64,000 nt of DNA, taken from assembly GCA_965242505.1 (NCBI GenBank), contig OZ251449.1, positions 3,596,001 through 3,660,000 of the forward strand, in the 5' to 3' direction. This DNA comes from UBA2966 sp965242505 (GTDB lineage Bacteria > Pseudomonadota > Alphaproteobacteria > UBA2966). A model generated the notes under the pieces. It was not told where the DNA came from and did no database searches. It worked only from the letters and a program-made list of their open reading frames with translations. The position numbers and the translations under genes are program-made. This document shows positions 16,474-25,078 of the stretch, one piece after another (within the stretch, counting starts at the first letter, position 1; every line of letters begins with the position of its first letter).

Positions 16474-18108
16474 ATGTCCGAACGGGAATACGACTACATC
16501 GTCGTCGGCGCGGGGTCGGCGGGATGCGCGCTGGCCGCGCGGCTGACGGAGACCGGGCGGTTCCGCGTCCTCCTCGCGGAGGCCGGCGGCAAGGACCGCA
16601 ACGTCTGGATCCACGTCCCCCTCGGCGTCGGCAAGCTGATCAACAACGAGAAGTACGCCTGGAAGTTCTTCAGCACGCCCCAGCGGCACATGAACGAGCG
16701 GATGATCTATTCGCCCCGGGGCAAGGTGCTCGGCGGGTCGAGCGCGCTGAACGGCATGGCGCACGTCTGGGGCGAGGCGGCCGTGTTCGATTCCTGGCGC
16801 GATTCGGGCCTGGTCGGCTGGGGCTTCGACGACCTCAAGCCGTACTTCATGCGGCTCGAGAACAACGGCTACACCGATTCGCCGGACCGCGGCCACGAGG
16901 GTCCCGTCGGCATCACCGACCTCAAGGCCCGGATGCCGGATCCGCTGTCCGACGCCTTCCTGGCCGCCTGCGCCTCGGCCGGCATCGAGGAGACGCCGGA
17001 CTACAACGGCGCCGCCTACGAAGGCGCGCGCTACCTGGAGCAGACGGCGCGCGAGGGGCGCCGCGTCACGACCGCCGTCGCCTATCTCCGCGGTCTCCGG
17101 CATGCGTCGAGGCTGGACGTCCGCACCGGCGCGCTGGTGGAATGGGTGCTGTTCGACGGTCGGCGGGCCGTCGGGATCTCCTACCGTCAGGGCCTACGGC
17201 GCCTGACCGCGAGGGCGCGCGGCGAGGTCCTGATCTGCGGCGGCGCCGTGAAGTCGCCCCAGATACTCGAACTGTCCGGGATCGGCCAGGGCGCGCTCCT
17301 TCAGCGCCACGGCATCCCGCTGGTCCACGACCTCCCCGACGTCGGCGAGCACCTGAGCGACCATCTCCAGGTGCGATGCACCTACCGGACGACGTTGCCG
17401 ATCACCATCAACGACGTCGTGCGCAGCCCGTACCACAGGGCCCGGCACGGGCTCCGGTATCTGCTGACCCGCAAGGGCCCGATGGCGGGCACGTCGTCCA
17501 CGGCGCACGCCATCGCCCGGACGGACCCGTCGCTCCCCAGGGCCGACGCGATGGTCCGCCTCTACCAGATCAGCGGCGCGGACCGCTATTCCCGGAGCAA
17601 GGCCGGCGGCATCGACCCGTTCCCCGGCTTCACCATCGGCGGCTTCAAGCTCCATCCCGCCTCGCGCGGCTCGACGCACGTCAAGTCTCCCGACCCGGAC
17701 CAGGACCCGGCCCTGAACCCCAACTATCTCGACGAACCGGAAGACAGGGACGCGGCCGTCCGCATCCTGAAGCTGATCCGGAGGATTGCGGGCCGGCCGG
17801 AGTGGCGGGACTACGTCGTCGAGGAGCGCCGGCCGGGACCGGAGGTCCGCGACGACGACGCCCTGCTCGACTACGTCAGGGATACCGGACAGACCGCGTG
17901 GCACACCGTCGGCAGCTGCCGCATGGGCGCCGCGGGATCGTCCGTGCTCGATTCGTCCCTGCGCGTGCGCGGCGTCGAACGGCTGCGCGTGATCGACGCG
18001 TCGGCGCTGCCGACGATCCCGTCGTCCAACACCAACGCGGCGGCCATCGTCGTCGGCGAGAAGGGCGCCGATCTGGTGCTCGCGGACTCCGCCTCCGGCA
18101 ACGTCTGA
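16474..18108 (+). CDS. GMC family FAD-dependent oxidoreductase (choline dehydrogenase-like)
   Basis: A 544-residue flavoprotein that oxidises an alcohol. DYIVVGAGSAGCALAARLTE is the dinucleotide-binding fold with the GMC extension. PRGKVLGGSSALNGMAHVWG is GMC signature 1 and GAVKSPQILELSGIG is signature 2. The C-terminal TAWHTVGSCRMG carries the catalytic His and SSNTNAAAIVVGEKGAD the second active-site region. GGGGAA precedes the ATG. The convergent zinc dehydrogenase may handle related alcohols. Substrate unknown. Confidence 0.9.
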   Translation: MSEREYDYIVVGAGSAGCALAARLTETGRFRVLLAEAGGKDRNVWIHVPLGVGKLINNEKYAWKFFSTPQRHMNERMIYSPRGKVLGGSSALNGMAHVWGEAAVFDSWRDSGLVGWGFDDLKPYFMRLENNGYTDSPDRGHEGPVGITDLKARMPDPLSDAFLAACASAGIEETPDYNGAAYEGARYLEQTAREGRRVTTAVAYLRGLRHASRLDVRTGALVEWVLFDGRRAVGISYRQGLRRLTARARGEVLICGGAVKSPQILELSGIGQGALLQRHGIPLVHDLPDVGEHLSDHLQVRCTYRTTLPITINDVVRSPYHRARHGLRYLLTRKGPMAGTSSTAHAIARTDPSLPRADAMVRLYQISGADRYSRSKAGGIDPFPGFTIGGFKLHPASRGSTHVKSPDPDQDPALNPNYLDEPEDRDAAVRILKLIRRIAGRPEWRDYVVEERRPGPEVRDDDALLDYVRDTGQTAWHTVGSCRMGAAGSSVLDSSLRVRGVERLRVIDASALPTIPSSNTNAAAIVVGEKGADLVLADSASGNV

Positions 18109-18121
18109 GGGACGGCCGGAG

Positions 18122-19183
18122 TCAGGGCCGGAGGACCGTCCGGCCGACGACCTTGCCGCCCCGCCGGAGATCCTCCAGGACGCTCGTCGCCTCTTCCAGC
18201 GGTCGCGTCGCGACCGGCAGCGGCGCGACCTTGCCGGCCATGACCAGGGCCATCAGCGCCTCCAGTTCCTCCAGGGAGCCGACGTAGGAGCCCCGCAGCG
18301 TGCGGTTGTGAAGGGGAAGGAACGGCAGCGGGAAGCGGAACCTGCCGCCGTACAGGCCGACGATCACCTGCGCGCCGCCGCGGCAGAGCGAGTCGAAGCC
18401 GAACTGCGCGGTCTCCGGGGCGCCGACGAAGTCGACCGCGGCGCGGACGCCGCCGCCGGACAGCTCCTTCACCTCCTCCGCGGCGTCGGCGGCGGCGTTG
18501 TCCACGGCGTGCGCCGCGCCGGCGTCCAGGGCCGCCCGGCGTTTCTCGGGGTCGATGTCGGCGACCACGATCCTGGCGCCGGTGAGGGCCGGCGCGACGT
18601 TCACCGCGTTGAGGCCGACGCCTCCGGCGCCGACGATGAGGAGGGTGTCGCCGTCGGCGAGCGGCATGACCTTCCGAAGCGCGCTGTAGACGGTCAGGCC
18701 GGAGCAGGCGTAGGTGCAGGCCAGCGCCTCGGGCACGTCGCCGTAGGCCACCAGATAGCGGGCGTGCGGGACGACGATGTGGTCGCTGTATCCGCCGGGC
18801 CGGCGCGTGCCCAGCGGACTCGGCGATACGCAGTCGACCTCGCGGTCGTCCCCGCAGGCGCGGCACGCGCCGCAGCCGACCCAGGGGAAGACGACGCGCC
18901 TGTCGCCGACGGACACGCCGTCGGCGTCCGGGCCGAGGGCGACGACCTCGCCGATGACCTCGTGGCCCATGGTGAACGGGAGCTCCACGCCGCGGCTCTC
19001 GATGGTGGCGCGCTCGCCGTCGCCGAGATCGAAGTACCCCTGCCAGACGTGCACGTCGGTATGGCACACGCCGCACGCCGCGACCTTGACGAGAACCTCC
19101 GCGCCCTGCGGGTCGGGGGTGGGGTGCTCGCGCATCTGGAGGGGTTCGCCCCATTCGACGATCTGGCAGCTTCGCATGGTCAT
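18122..19183 (-). CDS. Zinc-dependent alcohol dehydrogenase (MDR family)
   Basis: A 353-residue medium-chain dehydrogenase. Catalytic zinc ligands are in GVCHTDVH and MGHEVIGEV; the structural zinc site is GCGACRACGDDREVDC. The nucleotide site is LIVGAGGVGLNAV with Asp in VVADIDPEK, favouring NAD. GAG in the upstream GTCGAGGCC could serve either the first ATG (19183) or the third codon (19177). It is convergent with the GMC gene, with 13 bp between the stops. Confidence 0.88.
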   Translation of the reverse strand: MTMRSCQIVEWGEPLQMREHPTPDPQGAEVLVKVAACGVCHTDVHVWQGYFDLGDGERATIESRGVELPFTMGHEVIGEVVALGPDADGVSVGDRRVVFPWVGCGACRACGDDREVDCVSPSPLGTRRPGGYSDHIVVPHARYLVAYGDVPEALACTYACSGLTVYSALRKVMPLADGDTLLIVGAGGVGLNAVNVAPALTGARIVVADIDPEKRRAALDAGAAHAVDNAAADAAEEVKELSGGGVRAAVDFVGAPETAQFGFDSLCRGGAQVIVGLYGGRFRFPLPFLPLHNRTLRGSYVGSLEELEALMALVMAGKVAPLPVATRPLEEATSVLEDLRRGGKVVGRTVLRP

Positions 19184-19264
19184 GGCCTCGACGTTTCGGT
19201 TTCCGTCCGGCGGCCATTGTGCGGGTTCGCCTGCGCGGAGTCACGGGCCGAGTCCGGCCGCGGT

Positions 19265-19368
19265 CCACCCCCCTCCCGACCTCCCCCCTGTTATGGGGGA
19301 GGAGTGATAATGGCTCCCTCTCCCTTGCAGGGGGAGGGTCGGGGTGGGGGTCGCGCCAGGGGGAGGAG
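19265..19368. repeat. GC-rich palindromic intergenic repeat locus 5
   Basis: Form A (CCTCCCCCCTGTTATGGGGG) then form B, with the standard tail ending CGCGCCAGGGGGAGGAGCA. It lies between the ADH start and the stop of the PurM-like gene. Confidence 0.85.
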
Positions 19369-19386
19369 CATGAACGGCGCCCGCGC

Positions 19387-20385
19387 TCACCCCTCCGACA
19401 GCCGCGACAGCTCGTCCCGTTCGTGGCGGACCAGCTCTCCCCCGCCCGCCAGCCGCACGCCGCGGCCGGCTTCCGCGCGGGCGATGCGCGTCGCCGTATG
19501 TCCGTCCGCGTCGAGCCGTCGGCGGGCGGCCTCGGCGGCCTCCGGCGAGAAGCCGGCGAGCAGGGCGCCGGAGGCGAGGACCCCCCACGGATCGAGGCCC
19601 AGCGCCCGGCAGATCCGGCGGCCGGGCTCGAACCACTGCACCGCCGCCTCGTCGACGACGAGCGCGACGCCCGACGCCTCCGCCAGCTCGTGCAGGCCGG
19701 CCGAAAGGCCCCCCTCGGTCGGGTCGTGCATGGCCCGCGCGCCCAGTTCGGCCGCCCGCAAGGCCGGGGCCACGATGGAGATGCCCGGGTCCTCGATCGC
19801 GCGCGCGGCGGCGCGCAGGACGTCGTCCGGTATCCCCCGCGGGGAGCGGGCCGCCTCGGCGGCGAGCGCGGCGGCCCCCTCGACCGGCGCGGGGCCGACC
19901 TGGAGGACGGCGTCTCCGAGCGACAGGCCGCCGGTGGGCACGAACCCGCCGTCCTCGCGCAGGCCCATCATCTGCCCCACGACCACGGGCCGCGCGACGG
20001 CGTCCGTGACCTCCGTGTGTCCGCCGACGAGGGCCACGCCCATGCCGTCGAGCGCCGCGCGCATGGCCGCGAACAACGCCCGCGCCTCCGCGGCCCCGGT
20101 TCCGGGCGGCAGGAGGACGACGGCGAGGAACCACCGCGGCCGGGCGCCCATCGCGGCGACGTCGTTGGCGTTGACGAGGGCGGCGTGGGCGCCGACGCCC
20201 GCGTCGGTGAGCGTGATCGGGTCGGCGGCCACGACCAGCGCGCCGCCGGGCACGTCGATGACGCCGGCGTCCTCGCCCACCGCGGGCGGCAGGCGGACCT
20301 CCGCCGCCGCCGCGGCGGCGCCGGACAGGAGCTCGCGGAGAAGGGACGCCGGCAGCTTGCCGGGACGGAGTCTCTCTTCGGACAC
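19387..20385 (-). CDS. AIR synthase-related (PurM/HypE-fold) protein
   Basis: A 332-residue ATP-binding protein of the PurM/HypE/ThiL/SelD fold. GEDAGVIDVPGG and VAADPITLTDAGVGAHAALV align with the N-terminal metal-ATP region, NANDVAAMGARP is the conserved helix, VGGHTEVTD is the second phosphate loop, and DPTEGGLSAGLHELAE is the HypE-type C-terminal signature. It lacks the glycine-rich, Cys/Sec-containing N-terminus of SelD, and no hydrogenase genes are nearby, so a stand-alone AIR synthase-related role is likelier than HypE. The GTG at 20385 has GAGGA 7 nt upstream; an ATG nine codons earlier is the alternative. Confidence 0.7.
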   Translation of the reverse strand: MSEERLRPGKLPASLLRELLSGAAAAAAEVRLPPAVGEDAGVIDVPGGALVVAADPITLTDAGVGAHAALVNANDVAAMGARPRWFLAVVLLPPGTGAAEARALFAAMRAALDGMGVALVGGHTEVTDAVARPVVVGQMMGLREDGGFVPTGGLSLGDAVLQVGPAPVEGAAALAAEAARSPRGIPDDVLRAAARAIEDPGISIVAPALRAAELGARAMHDPTEGGLSAGLHELAEASGVALVVDEAAVQWFEPGRRICRALGLDPWGVLASGALLAGFSPEAAEAARRRLDADGHTATRIARAEAGRGVRLAGGGELVRHERDELSRLSEG

Positions 20386-20397
20386 GGACGATCCTCG

Positions 20398-20630
20398 GCC
20401 CGCATTTCCCATGGCGGCGGGGATCGGGGAGTGTGCGGCGTCGCGGGACCGCGGTCCACCCCCCTCCCGACGTCCCCCCCTCTCCCTTGCAGGGGGAGGG
20501 TCGGGGTGGGGGTCACCGGCGCGCCAATTCGCACGCTTCGCACATCCTCCGGACCCCCCTCCCGACCTCCCCCCTGTCAGGGGGGAGGAGCGTCAATGGT
20601 CAGGGGGGGAGGGTCGGGGTGGGGGTCACC
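20398..20630. repeat. GC-rich palindromic intergenic repeat locus 6, with companion module
   Basis: The companion module (CCCGCATTTCCCATGGCGGC to GCGGCGTCGCGGGACCGCGG) leads into a half of form A fused to form B, then about 35 bp of unique sequence, then a second form A and a partial B. The order module-A-B recurs at 47077 and 60618. Confidence 0.8.
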
Positions 20631-20750
20631 GCCGGGAGGAAGGAGCGCGAGCGCAACCGGGTCGGCCGCCTCCGGCGCGCCTTGCGGGCGGGGCCGCGCG
20701 CGCCTACCCTTCCGTCCGGCAATCGGAGGATCGCACAGGGAGATTGGAGA

Positions 20751-21581
20751 ATGACGCACCCCGCAATGGCGCCCGGCCGCGTCGCCGTCGTCACCGGCGC
20801 GGCGAACGGCATCGGCCTCGCCGCCGTCAAGCGCTACGCCTCGTTCGGCATGAAGGTCTGCATGGCGGACGTGGACGGGGAGGCGCTGGCCGCCGCCGCC
20901 GGGGAGGTCGCGGAGATCGCCGCGGGCGGCGCCGGCGACGTGATGACGGCGCGGACCGACGTCGGCCGCCGCGAGGACGTCCTGGCGCTGAAGGAGGCCG
21001 CCTACGACCGGTTCGGCGAGGTCGCGGTCCTGATGAACAACGCGGCCACCCGGGCGCGGGCCGGAGCCCTCGACGGCCGCGAGGCGTGGGTGGAGTCGAT
21101 GAACGTGAACCTGTGGGGCGTCGTCAACGGGACGCAGGCGTTCGCGCCCGCCATGATCGCGCAGGACACGCCGTGCGTCATCGTCAACACCAGCTCCAAG
21201 CAGGGCATCACGCTGCCGCCCGGCAACACGCCCTACAACGTCGCCAAGGCGGGGGTGAAGGCCTATACCGAGCTGTTGCAGCACGAGCTCCGCAACGTCG
21301 AGGGATGCCGGGTGACGGCCCACATGCTGGTGCCCGGCTGGACCACCCGCGGCGGCTTCGAGCACCGGAAGGGCCAGTGGTCGCCCGACCAGGTGGTGGA
21401 CAGGATGATCCCCGCGATCGAGCGCGGCGACTTCTACATCGTCTGCCCCGACGACGACGTGACGCCGGAGATGGACCGCAAGCGGATCCTCTGGGGCGCC
21501 GGAGACATCGCCTACAACCGCCCGCCGCTCTCCCGCTGGCACGGCGATTACGACGAGGAGTTCGAACGCTTCGACGGGTGA
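20751..21581 (+). CDS. SDR family NAD(P)-dependent oxidoreductase
   Basis: A 276-residue short-chain dehydrogenase. TGAANGIG is the cofactor loop, MADVDG places an Asp after strand 2 (NAD preference), and NNAATRARAG is the NNAG-type motif. The active site is N..S..YxxxK, visible as NTSSKQG and PYNVAKAG. MLVPGWTTRGG replaces the common PG motif. GGAGA lies 4 nt before the ATG. No operon partners; the substrate cannot be inferred. Confidence 0.88.
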   Translation: MTHPAMAPGRVAVVTGAANGIGLAAVKRYASFGMKVCMADVDGEALAAAAGEVAEIAAGGAGDVMTARTDVGRREDVLALKEAAYDRFGEVAVLMNNAATRARAGALDGREAWVESMNVNLWGVVNGTQAFAPAMIAQDTPCVIVNTSSKQGITLPPGNTPYNVAKAGVKAYTELLQHELRNVEGCRVTAHMLVPGWTTRGGFEHRKGQWSPDQVVDRMIPAIERGDFYIVCPDDDVTPEMDRKRILWGAGDIAYNRPPLSRWHGDYDEEFERFDG

Positions 21582-21616
21582 CGCCCGTTTCGGCCGGGCC
21601 GGCGGACCCGCGTCCG

Positions 21617-22163
21617 ATCCACCCCCCTCCCTTCCCCCTCTTCTCCCTCTCCCTTGCAGGGGGAGGGTCGGGGTGGGGGTCGCGCCGGGGGAGGAGCGGC
21701 GACGGGGCCGGCGGCCGTGGTCCACCCCCCTCCCGACCTCCCCCCTGTTAGGGGGGAGGAGTGTAGGTGGTCAGGGGGGAGGAGTACGGATGGTCAGGGG
21801 GAGGAGCGTCGACGGCTCCCTCCCGTCCCCTTTCTTCTCCCTCTCCCTTGCAGGGGGAGGGTCGGGGTGGGGGTCGCGCCGGGGGAGGAGCGTCGACGGG
21901 GCCGGCGGCCGCGGTCCACCCCCCTCCCGACCTCCCCCCTGTTAGGGGGGAGGAGTGTAGGTGGTCAGGGGGGGAGGAGTACGGATGGTCAGGGGGAGGA
22001 GCGTCGACGGCTCCCTCCCGACCCCTTTCTTCTCCCTCTCCCTTGCAGGGGGAGGGTCGGGGTGGGGGTCGCCGGCGGCGGCCGTGGTCCACCCCCCTCC
22101 CGACCTCCCCCCTGTTATGGGGGAGGAGTACGGATGGTCAGGGGGAGGGTCGGGGTGGGGGTC
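21617..22163. repeat. Tandem array of about 195-bp GC-rich repeat units (locus 7)
   Basis: Almost three copies of a unit containing form B, form A and two short TCAGGGGG spacers. TTCTCCCTCT starts at 21641, 21835 and 22030, a period of 194-195 bp. The array fills the gap between the SDR stop and the MmeI-like promoter. Open frames here are only repeat translations. Confidence 0.88.
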
Positions 22164-22198
22164 CGTGTTCCCGTTCGGTATGATCGCTGAATAGCGCC

Positions 22199-22227
22199 TT
22201 GCCGGGAACAAACAGGGAAACTATATT
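22199..22227 (+). promoter_or_regulatory. Promoter of the MmeI-like gene
   Basis: TTGCCG (22199-22204), 17-nt spacer, TATATT (22222-22227). With the ATG at 22238 the predicted transcript would have almost no leader. The AT-rich patch stands out after the repeat array. Confidence 0.5.
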
Positions 22228-22237
22228 CGGGACCGTC

Positions 22238-25048
22238 ATGACCCCGGACGAGTTCATCGCCAAGTGGCGCGCGTCGGAACTGAAGGAGCGCTCGGCCGCG
22301 CAGGAGCACTTCATCGACCTGTGCCGGCTGCTGGACGAGCCGACGCCGGCCGAGGCCGACCCCGCGGGCGAGACCTACTGCTTCGAGCGCGGGGCGCGCA
22401 AGGACGCCGGCGGCGACGGCTGGGCCGACGTGTGGAAGCGCCACTGCTTCGCCTGGGAGTACAAGGGCCGGCGCGCCGACCTCGACGCCGCCTTCAACCA
22501 GCTGCGGCAGTACGCGCTGGCGCTGGAGAACCCGCCGCTGCTGATCGTCTCGGACATGGCGCGGTTCCGCATCCGCACCAACTGGACCAACAGCGTGAGC
22601 GAAACGCGCGAGTTCGCGCTGGAGGACCTCGCCGACGCGGCGGTTCGCGAGAAGCTCAAGTGGGCGATGTCGGACCCGGAGCGGCTGCGTCCGGGGGAGA
22701 GCCGGCAGGCGCTGACGGAGCGGGCGGCGTCGGCGTTCGCGGCCCTGGCGCAGTCGTTGCGGGGACGCGGCCACGAGGCGCGCGCGGTGGCGCATTTCGT
22801 GAACCGGCTGGTGTTCTGCATGTTCGCGGAGGACGTGGGGCTGCTGCCCGACAGGATGTTCACGCGGATGCTCGAACACGCGCGGCGGCGGCCCGAAGGC
22901 TTCGCGGAGTTGGCGAGCCGCCTGTTCGGGGCGATGTCCGAAGGCGGCGACGTGGGGTTCGAGACGGTTTCGTGGTTCAACGGCGGCCTGTTCGACGACG
23001 ACGCGGCGCTGCCGCTGGAGAAGGAGGAGATCGAGACGGCGCTCGCGGCGGCGGCGCTGGACTGGTCGGAGATCGACCCGTCGATCCTGGGGACGCTGTT
23101 CGAACGCGGGCTGGACCCGGACAAGCGCTCGCAACTGGGGGCGCACTACACCGACCGCGACAAGATCATGCGGATCGTGGAGCCGGTGATCGTCCGCCCC
23201 TGGCTCGCCGAATGGGAGGCGGCGAAGGCGGAGATCGGGGCGGCGCTGGAGCGGGCGCGGACGCCGCGGCAGGCGGAGCGGAAGCTGCAAGACTTCCTGG
23301 GGCGGCTCCGCGCCTTCACGGTGCTGGACCCGGCGTGCGGGTCGGGGAACTTCCTCTATCTGGCGCTGCACGCGCTGAAGGACCTGGAGCACCGGGTGCA
23401 GCTGGAGGCGGAGGCGCTGGGGCTGCAACGGTCGTTCCCCGAGATCGGGCCGGCGAACGTCAAGGGGATCGAGGTCAACGCCTACGCGGCGGAACTGGCG
23501 CGGGTGTCGGTGTGGATCGGCGAGATCCAGTGGATGCGGCGCAACGGGTTCCTCGAGTCGCGCGATCCGATCCTGAAGCCGCTCGACACCATCGAACGCC
23601 GCGACGCGATCCTGACGCCGGAGGGCGGGGAGCCGGACTGGCCGGAGGCCGACGTCGTCATCGGCAACCCGCCGTTCCTGGGTAGTTCACGCATACAGTC
23701 GGCGCTGGGGGATGCCTATAAGGAAAATTTGCATAAGGTCTACAAGAGCCGTGTTCCCGGCGCGGCGGACCTCGTGTGTTACTGGTTCCACAAGGCCGGT
23801 GGTTTGGTGGCGCGAGGCGCGATCGCCCGCGCCGGTCTGGTGGCGACAAACTCGATCCGGGGCGGGCGTAACCGCACCGTGCTCGACCGGATCGTTGAAC
23901 AGGGCGCCATTTTCGACGCTTGGTCGGATGAGCCGTGGGTGGTGGATGGCGCAGCGGTGCGGGTGTCGCTGGTGTGCTTTGCCGGCCGCAGCGAGGCTTC
24001 CGAGTATCGTTTGAACGGAATGCTTGCCCCGGGTATTTCCGCGGACTTGGTGGCTTCTTCATCGCGGGCCTTGGGACGTTCGGCGCGTCGGTTGCGGGCA
24101 AACCGAGGGGCCTGCTTCCGGTCAGGGGAAAAAGGGGGAGCGTTCGATATTTCCGGTCAATTGGCGCGTGAGTGGCTTTGCCTGCCCGCGAACCCGAATG
24201 GCAGACCCAATTCCGACGTTCTCCGGCCGTGGATCAACGGTCTGGACGTAACCCGTCGTCCACTCGATCAATGGATCATCGACTTCGGTTACGAAATGAG
24301 CGAAGCCGATGCGGCGCTCTATGAGAAGCCTTTTGCTCATATCGCAACGCATGTGAAGCCTGCGCGATCACGGAATCGGGTGGGGGCGCTCAAGATGTCC
24401 TGGTGGCGGCATCGCCGCTTCGTGGCGGAGCTCCGTGAGGCTCTGAACGGGTTGACGCGCTACATCGCCACTCCCCGCGTCGCCAAGCATCGGTTGTTCG
24501 TCTGGTGCGACGCCCGGATTTCTCCCGACTCCGCCTTGACGGTGGTGGCCCGCGACGACGACACGACCTTCGGCATCCTCCACAGCCGCTTTCACGAGGC
24601 ATGGTCGCTGCGGTTGGGCACTTGGTTGGGGAAAGGCAACGACCCGCGCTACACCCCCACCACCACTTTCGAGACCTTTCCCTTCCCGGAAGGACTCTCG
24701 CCCGATGTTCCCGCCGCCGACTATGCGAACGACCCCCGCGCCGCCGCCATCGCCGAGGCCGCCCGTCGTCTGGTGGACTTACGCGACCGCTGGCTGAATC
24801 CGCCCGAATGGGTGGAGTGGGTGGACGAACCGGTTCCGGGCTACCCCAGGCGCCCCGTCCCCCGCGATGAAGCGGCTGCGAAGGAACTCAGGAAGCGCAC
24901 CTTGACCAACCTCTACAACGCCCGCCCCCAATGGCTGGCGGACGCCCACGCCGCCCTCGACGCCGCCGTGGCGGCGGCCTATGGTTGGGATGCGGAAATC
25001 GCCGAGGAAGAAGCGCTGCGGGAGCTGCTGGCGTTGAACTTGAGATAG
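22238..25048 (+). CDS. MmeI-like single-chain restriction-modification enzyme (Type IIG/IIL)
   Basis: A 936-residue protein. The N-terminal nuclease motif is D64-x9-E74-x-K76 (DVWKRHCFAWEYK), the same spacing as MmeI D70/E80/K82. A helical linker follows to about residue 350, then the gamma-class methyltransferase: motif I DPACGSGNFLYLALHAL and motif IV NPPFLGSS. The C-terminal part (from about residue 590) includes FHEAWSLRLGTWLGKGNDPRYTPTTTFETFPFP, typical of the MmeI/COG1002 target-recognition region. Such enzymes methylate one strand for protection and cut about 20 bp away. Codon composition becomes less GC-rich after residue about 500. The AT-rich gene follows after 30 nt. Confidence 0.88.
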   Translation: MTPDEFIAKWRASELKERSAAQEHFIDLCRLLDEPTPAEADPAGETYCFERGARKDAGGDGWADVWKRHCFAWEYKGRRADLDAAFNQLRQYALALENPPLLIVSDMARFRIRTNWTNSVSETREFALEDLADAAVREKLKWAMSDPERLRPGESRQALTERAASAFAALAQSLRGRGHEARAVAHFVNRLVFCMFAEDVGLLPDRMFTRMLEHARRRPEGFAELASRLFGAMSEGGDVGFETVSWFNGGLFDDDAALPLEKEEIETALAAAALDWSEIDPSILGTLFERGLDPDKRSQLGAHYTDRDKIMRIVEPVIVRPWLAEWEAAKAEIGAALERARTPRQAERKLQDFLGRLRAFTVLDPACGSGNFLYLALHALKDLEHRVQLEAEALGLQRSFPEIGPANVKGIEVNAYAAELARVSVWIGEIQWMRRNGFLESRDPILKPLDTIERRDAILTPEGGEPDWPEADVVIGNPPFLGSSRIQSALGDAYKENLHKVYKSRVPGAADLVCYWFHKAGGLVARGAIARAGLVATNSIRGGRNRTVLDRIVEQGAIFDAWSDEPWVVDGAAVRVSLVCFAGRSEASEYRLNGMLAPGISADLVASSSRALGRSARRLRANRGACFRSGEKGGAFDISGQLAREWLCLPANPNGRPNSDVLRPWINGLDVTRRPLDQWIIDFGYEMSEADAALYEKPFAHIATHVKPARSRNRVGALKMSWWRHRRFVAELREALNGLTRYIATPRVAKHRLFVWCDARISPDSALTVVARDDDTTFGILHSRFHEAWSLRLGTWLGKGNDPRYTPTTTFETFPFPEGLSPDVPAADYANDPRAAAIAEAARRLVDLRDRWLNPPEWVEWVDEPVPGYPRRPVPRDEAAAKELRKRTLTNLYNARPQWLADAHAALDAAVAAAYGWDAEIAEEEALRELLALNLR

Positions 25049-25078
25049 TGAGACCGTTTGAGAAAGGAGTCGATAACA

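Noticed and set aside
19387..20385. SelD (selenophosphate synthetase) as identity of the PurM-fold protein
   Set aside because: It would fit the selenoprotein idea, but it lacks the SelD N-terminal Cys/Sec-Gly segment and its motifs are HypE/AIR-synthase-like.
21617..22211. Several open frames giving peptides such as PPSRPPPCQGGG and PTPTLPLQGRG
   Set aside because: Translations of the GC-rich palindromic repeat in every frame; a known source of false proteins.
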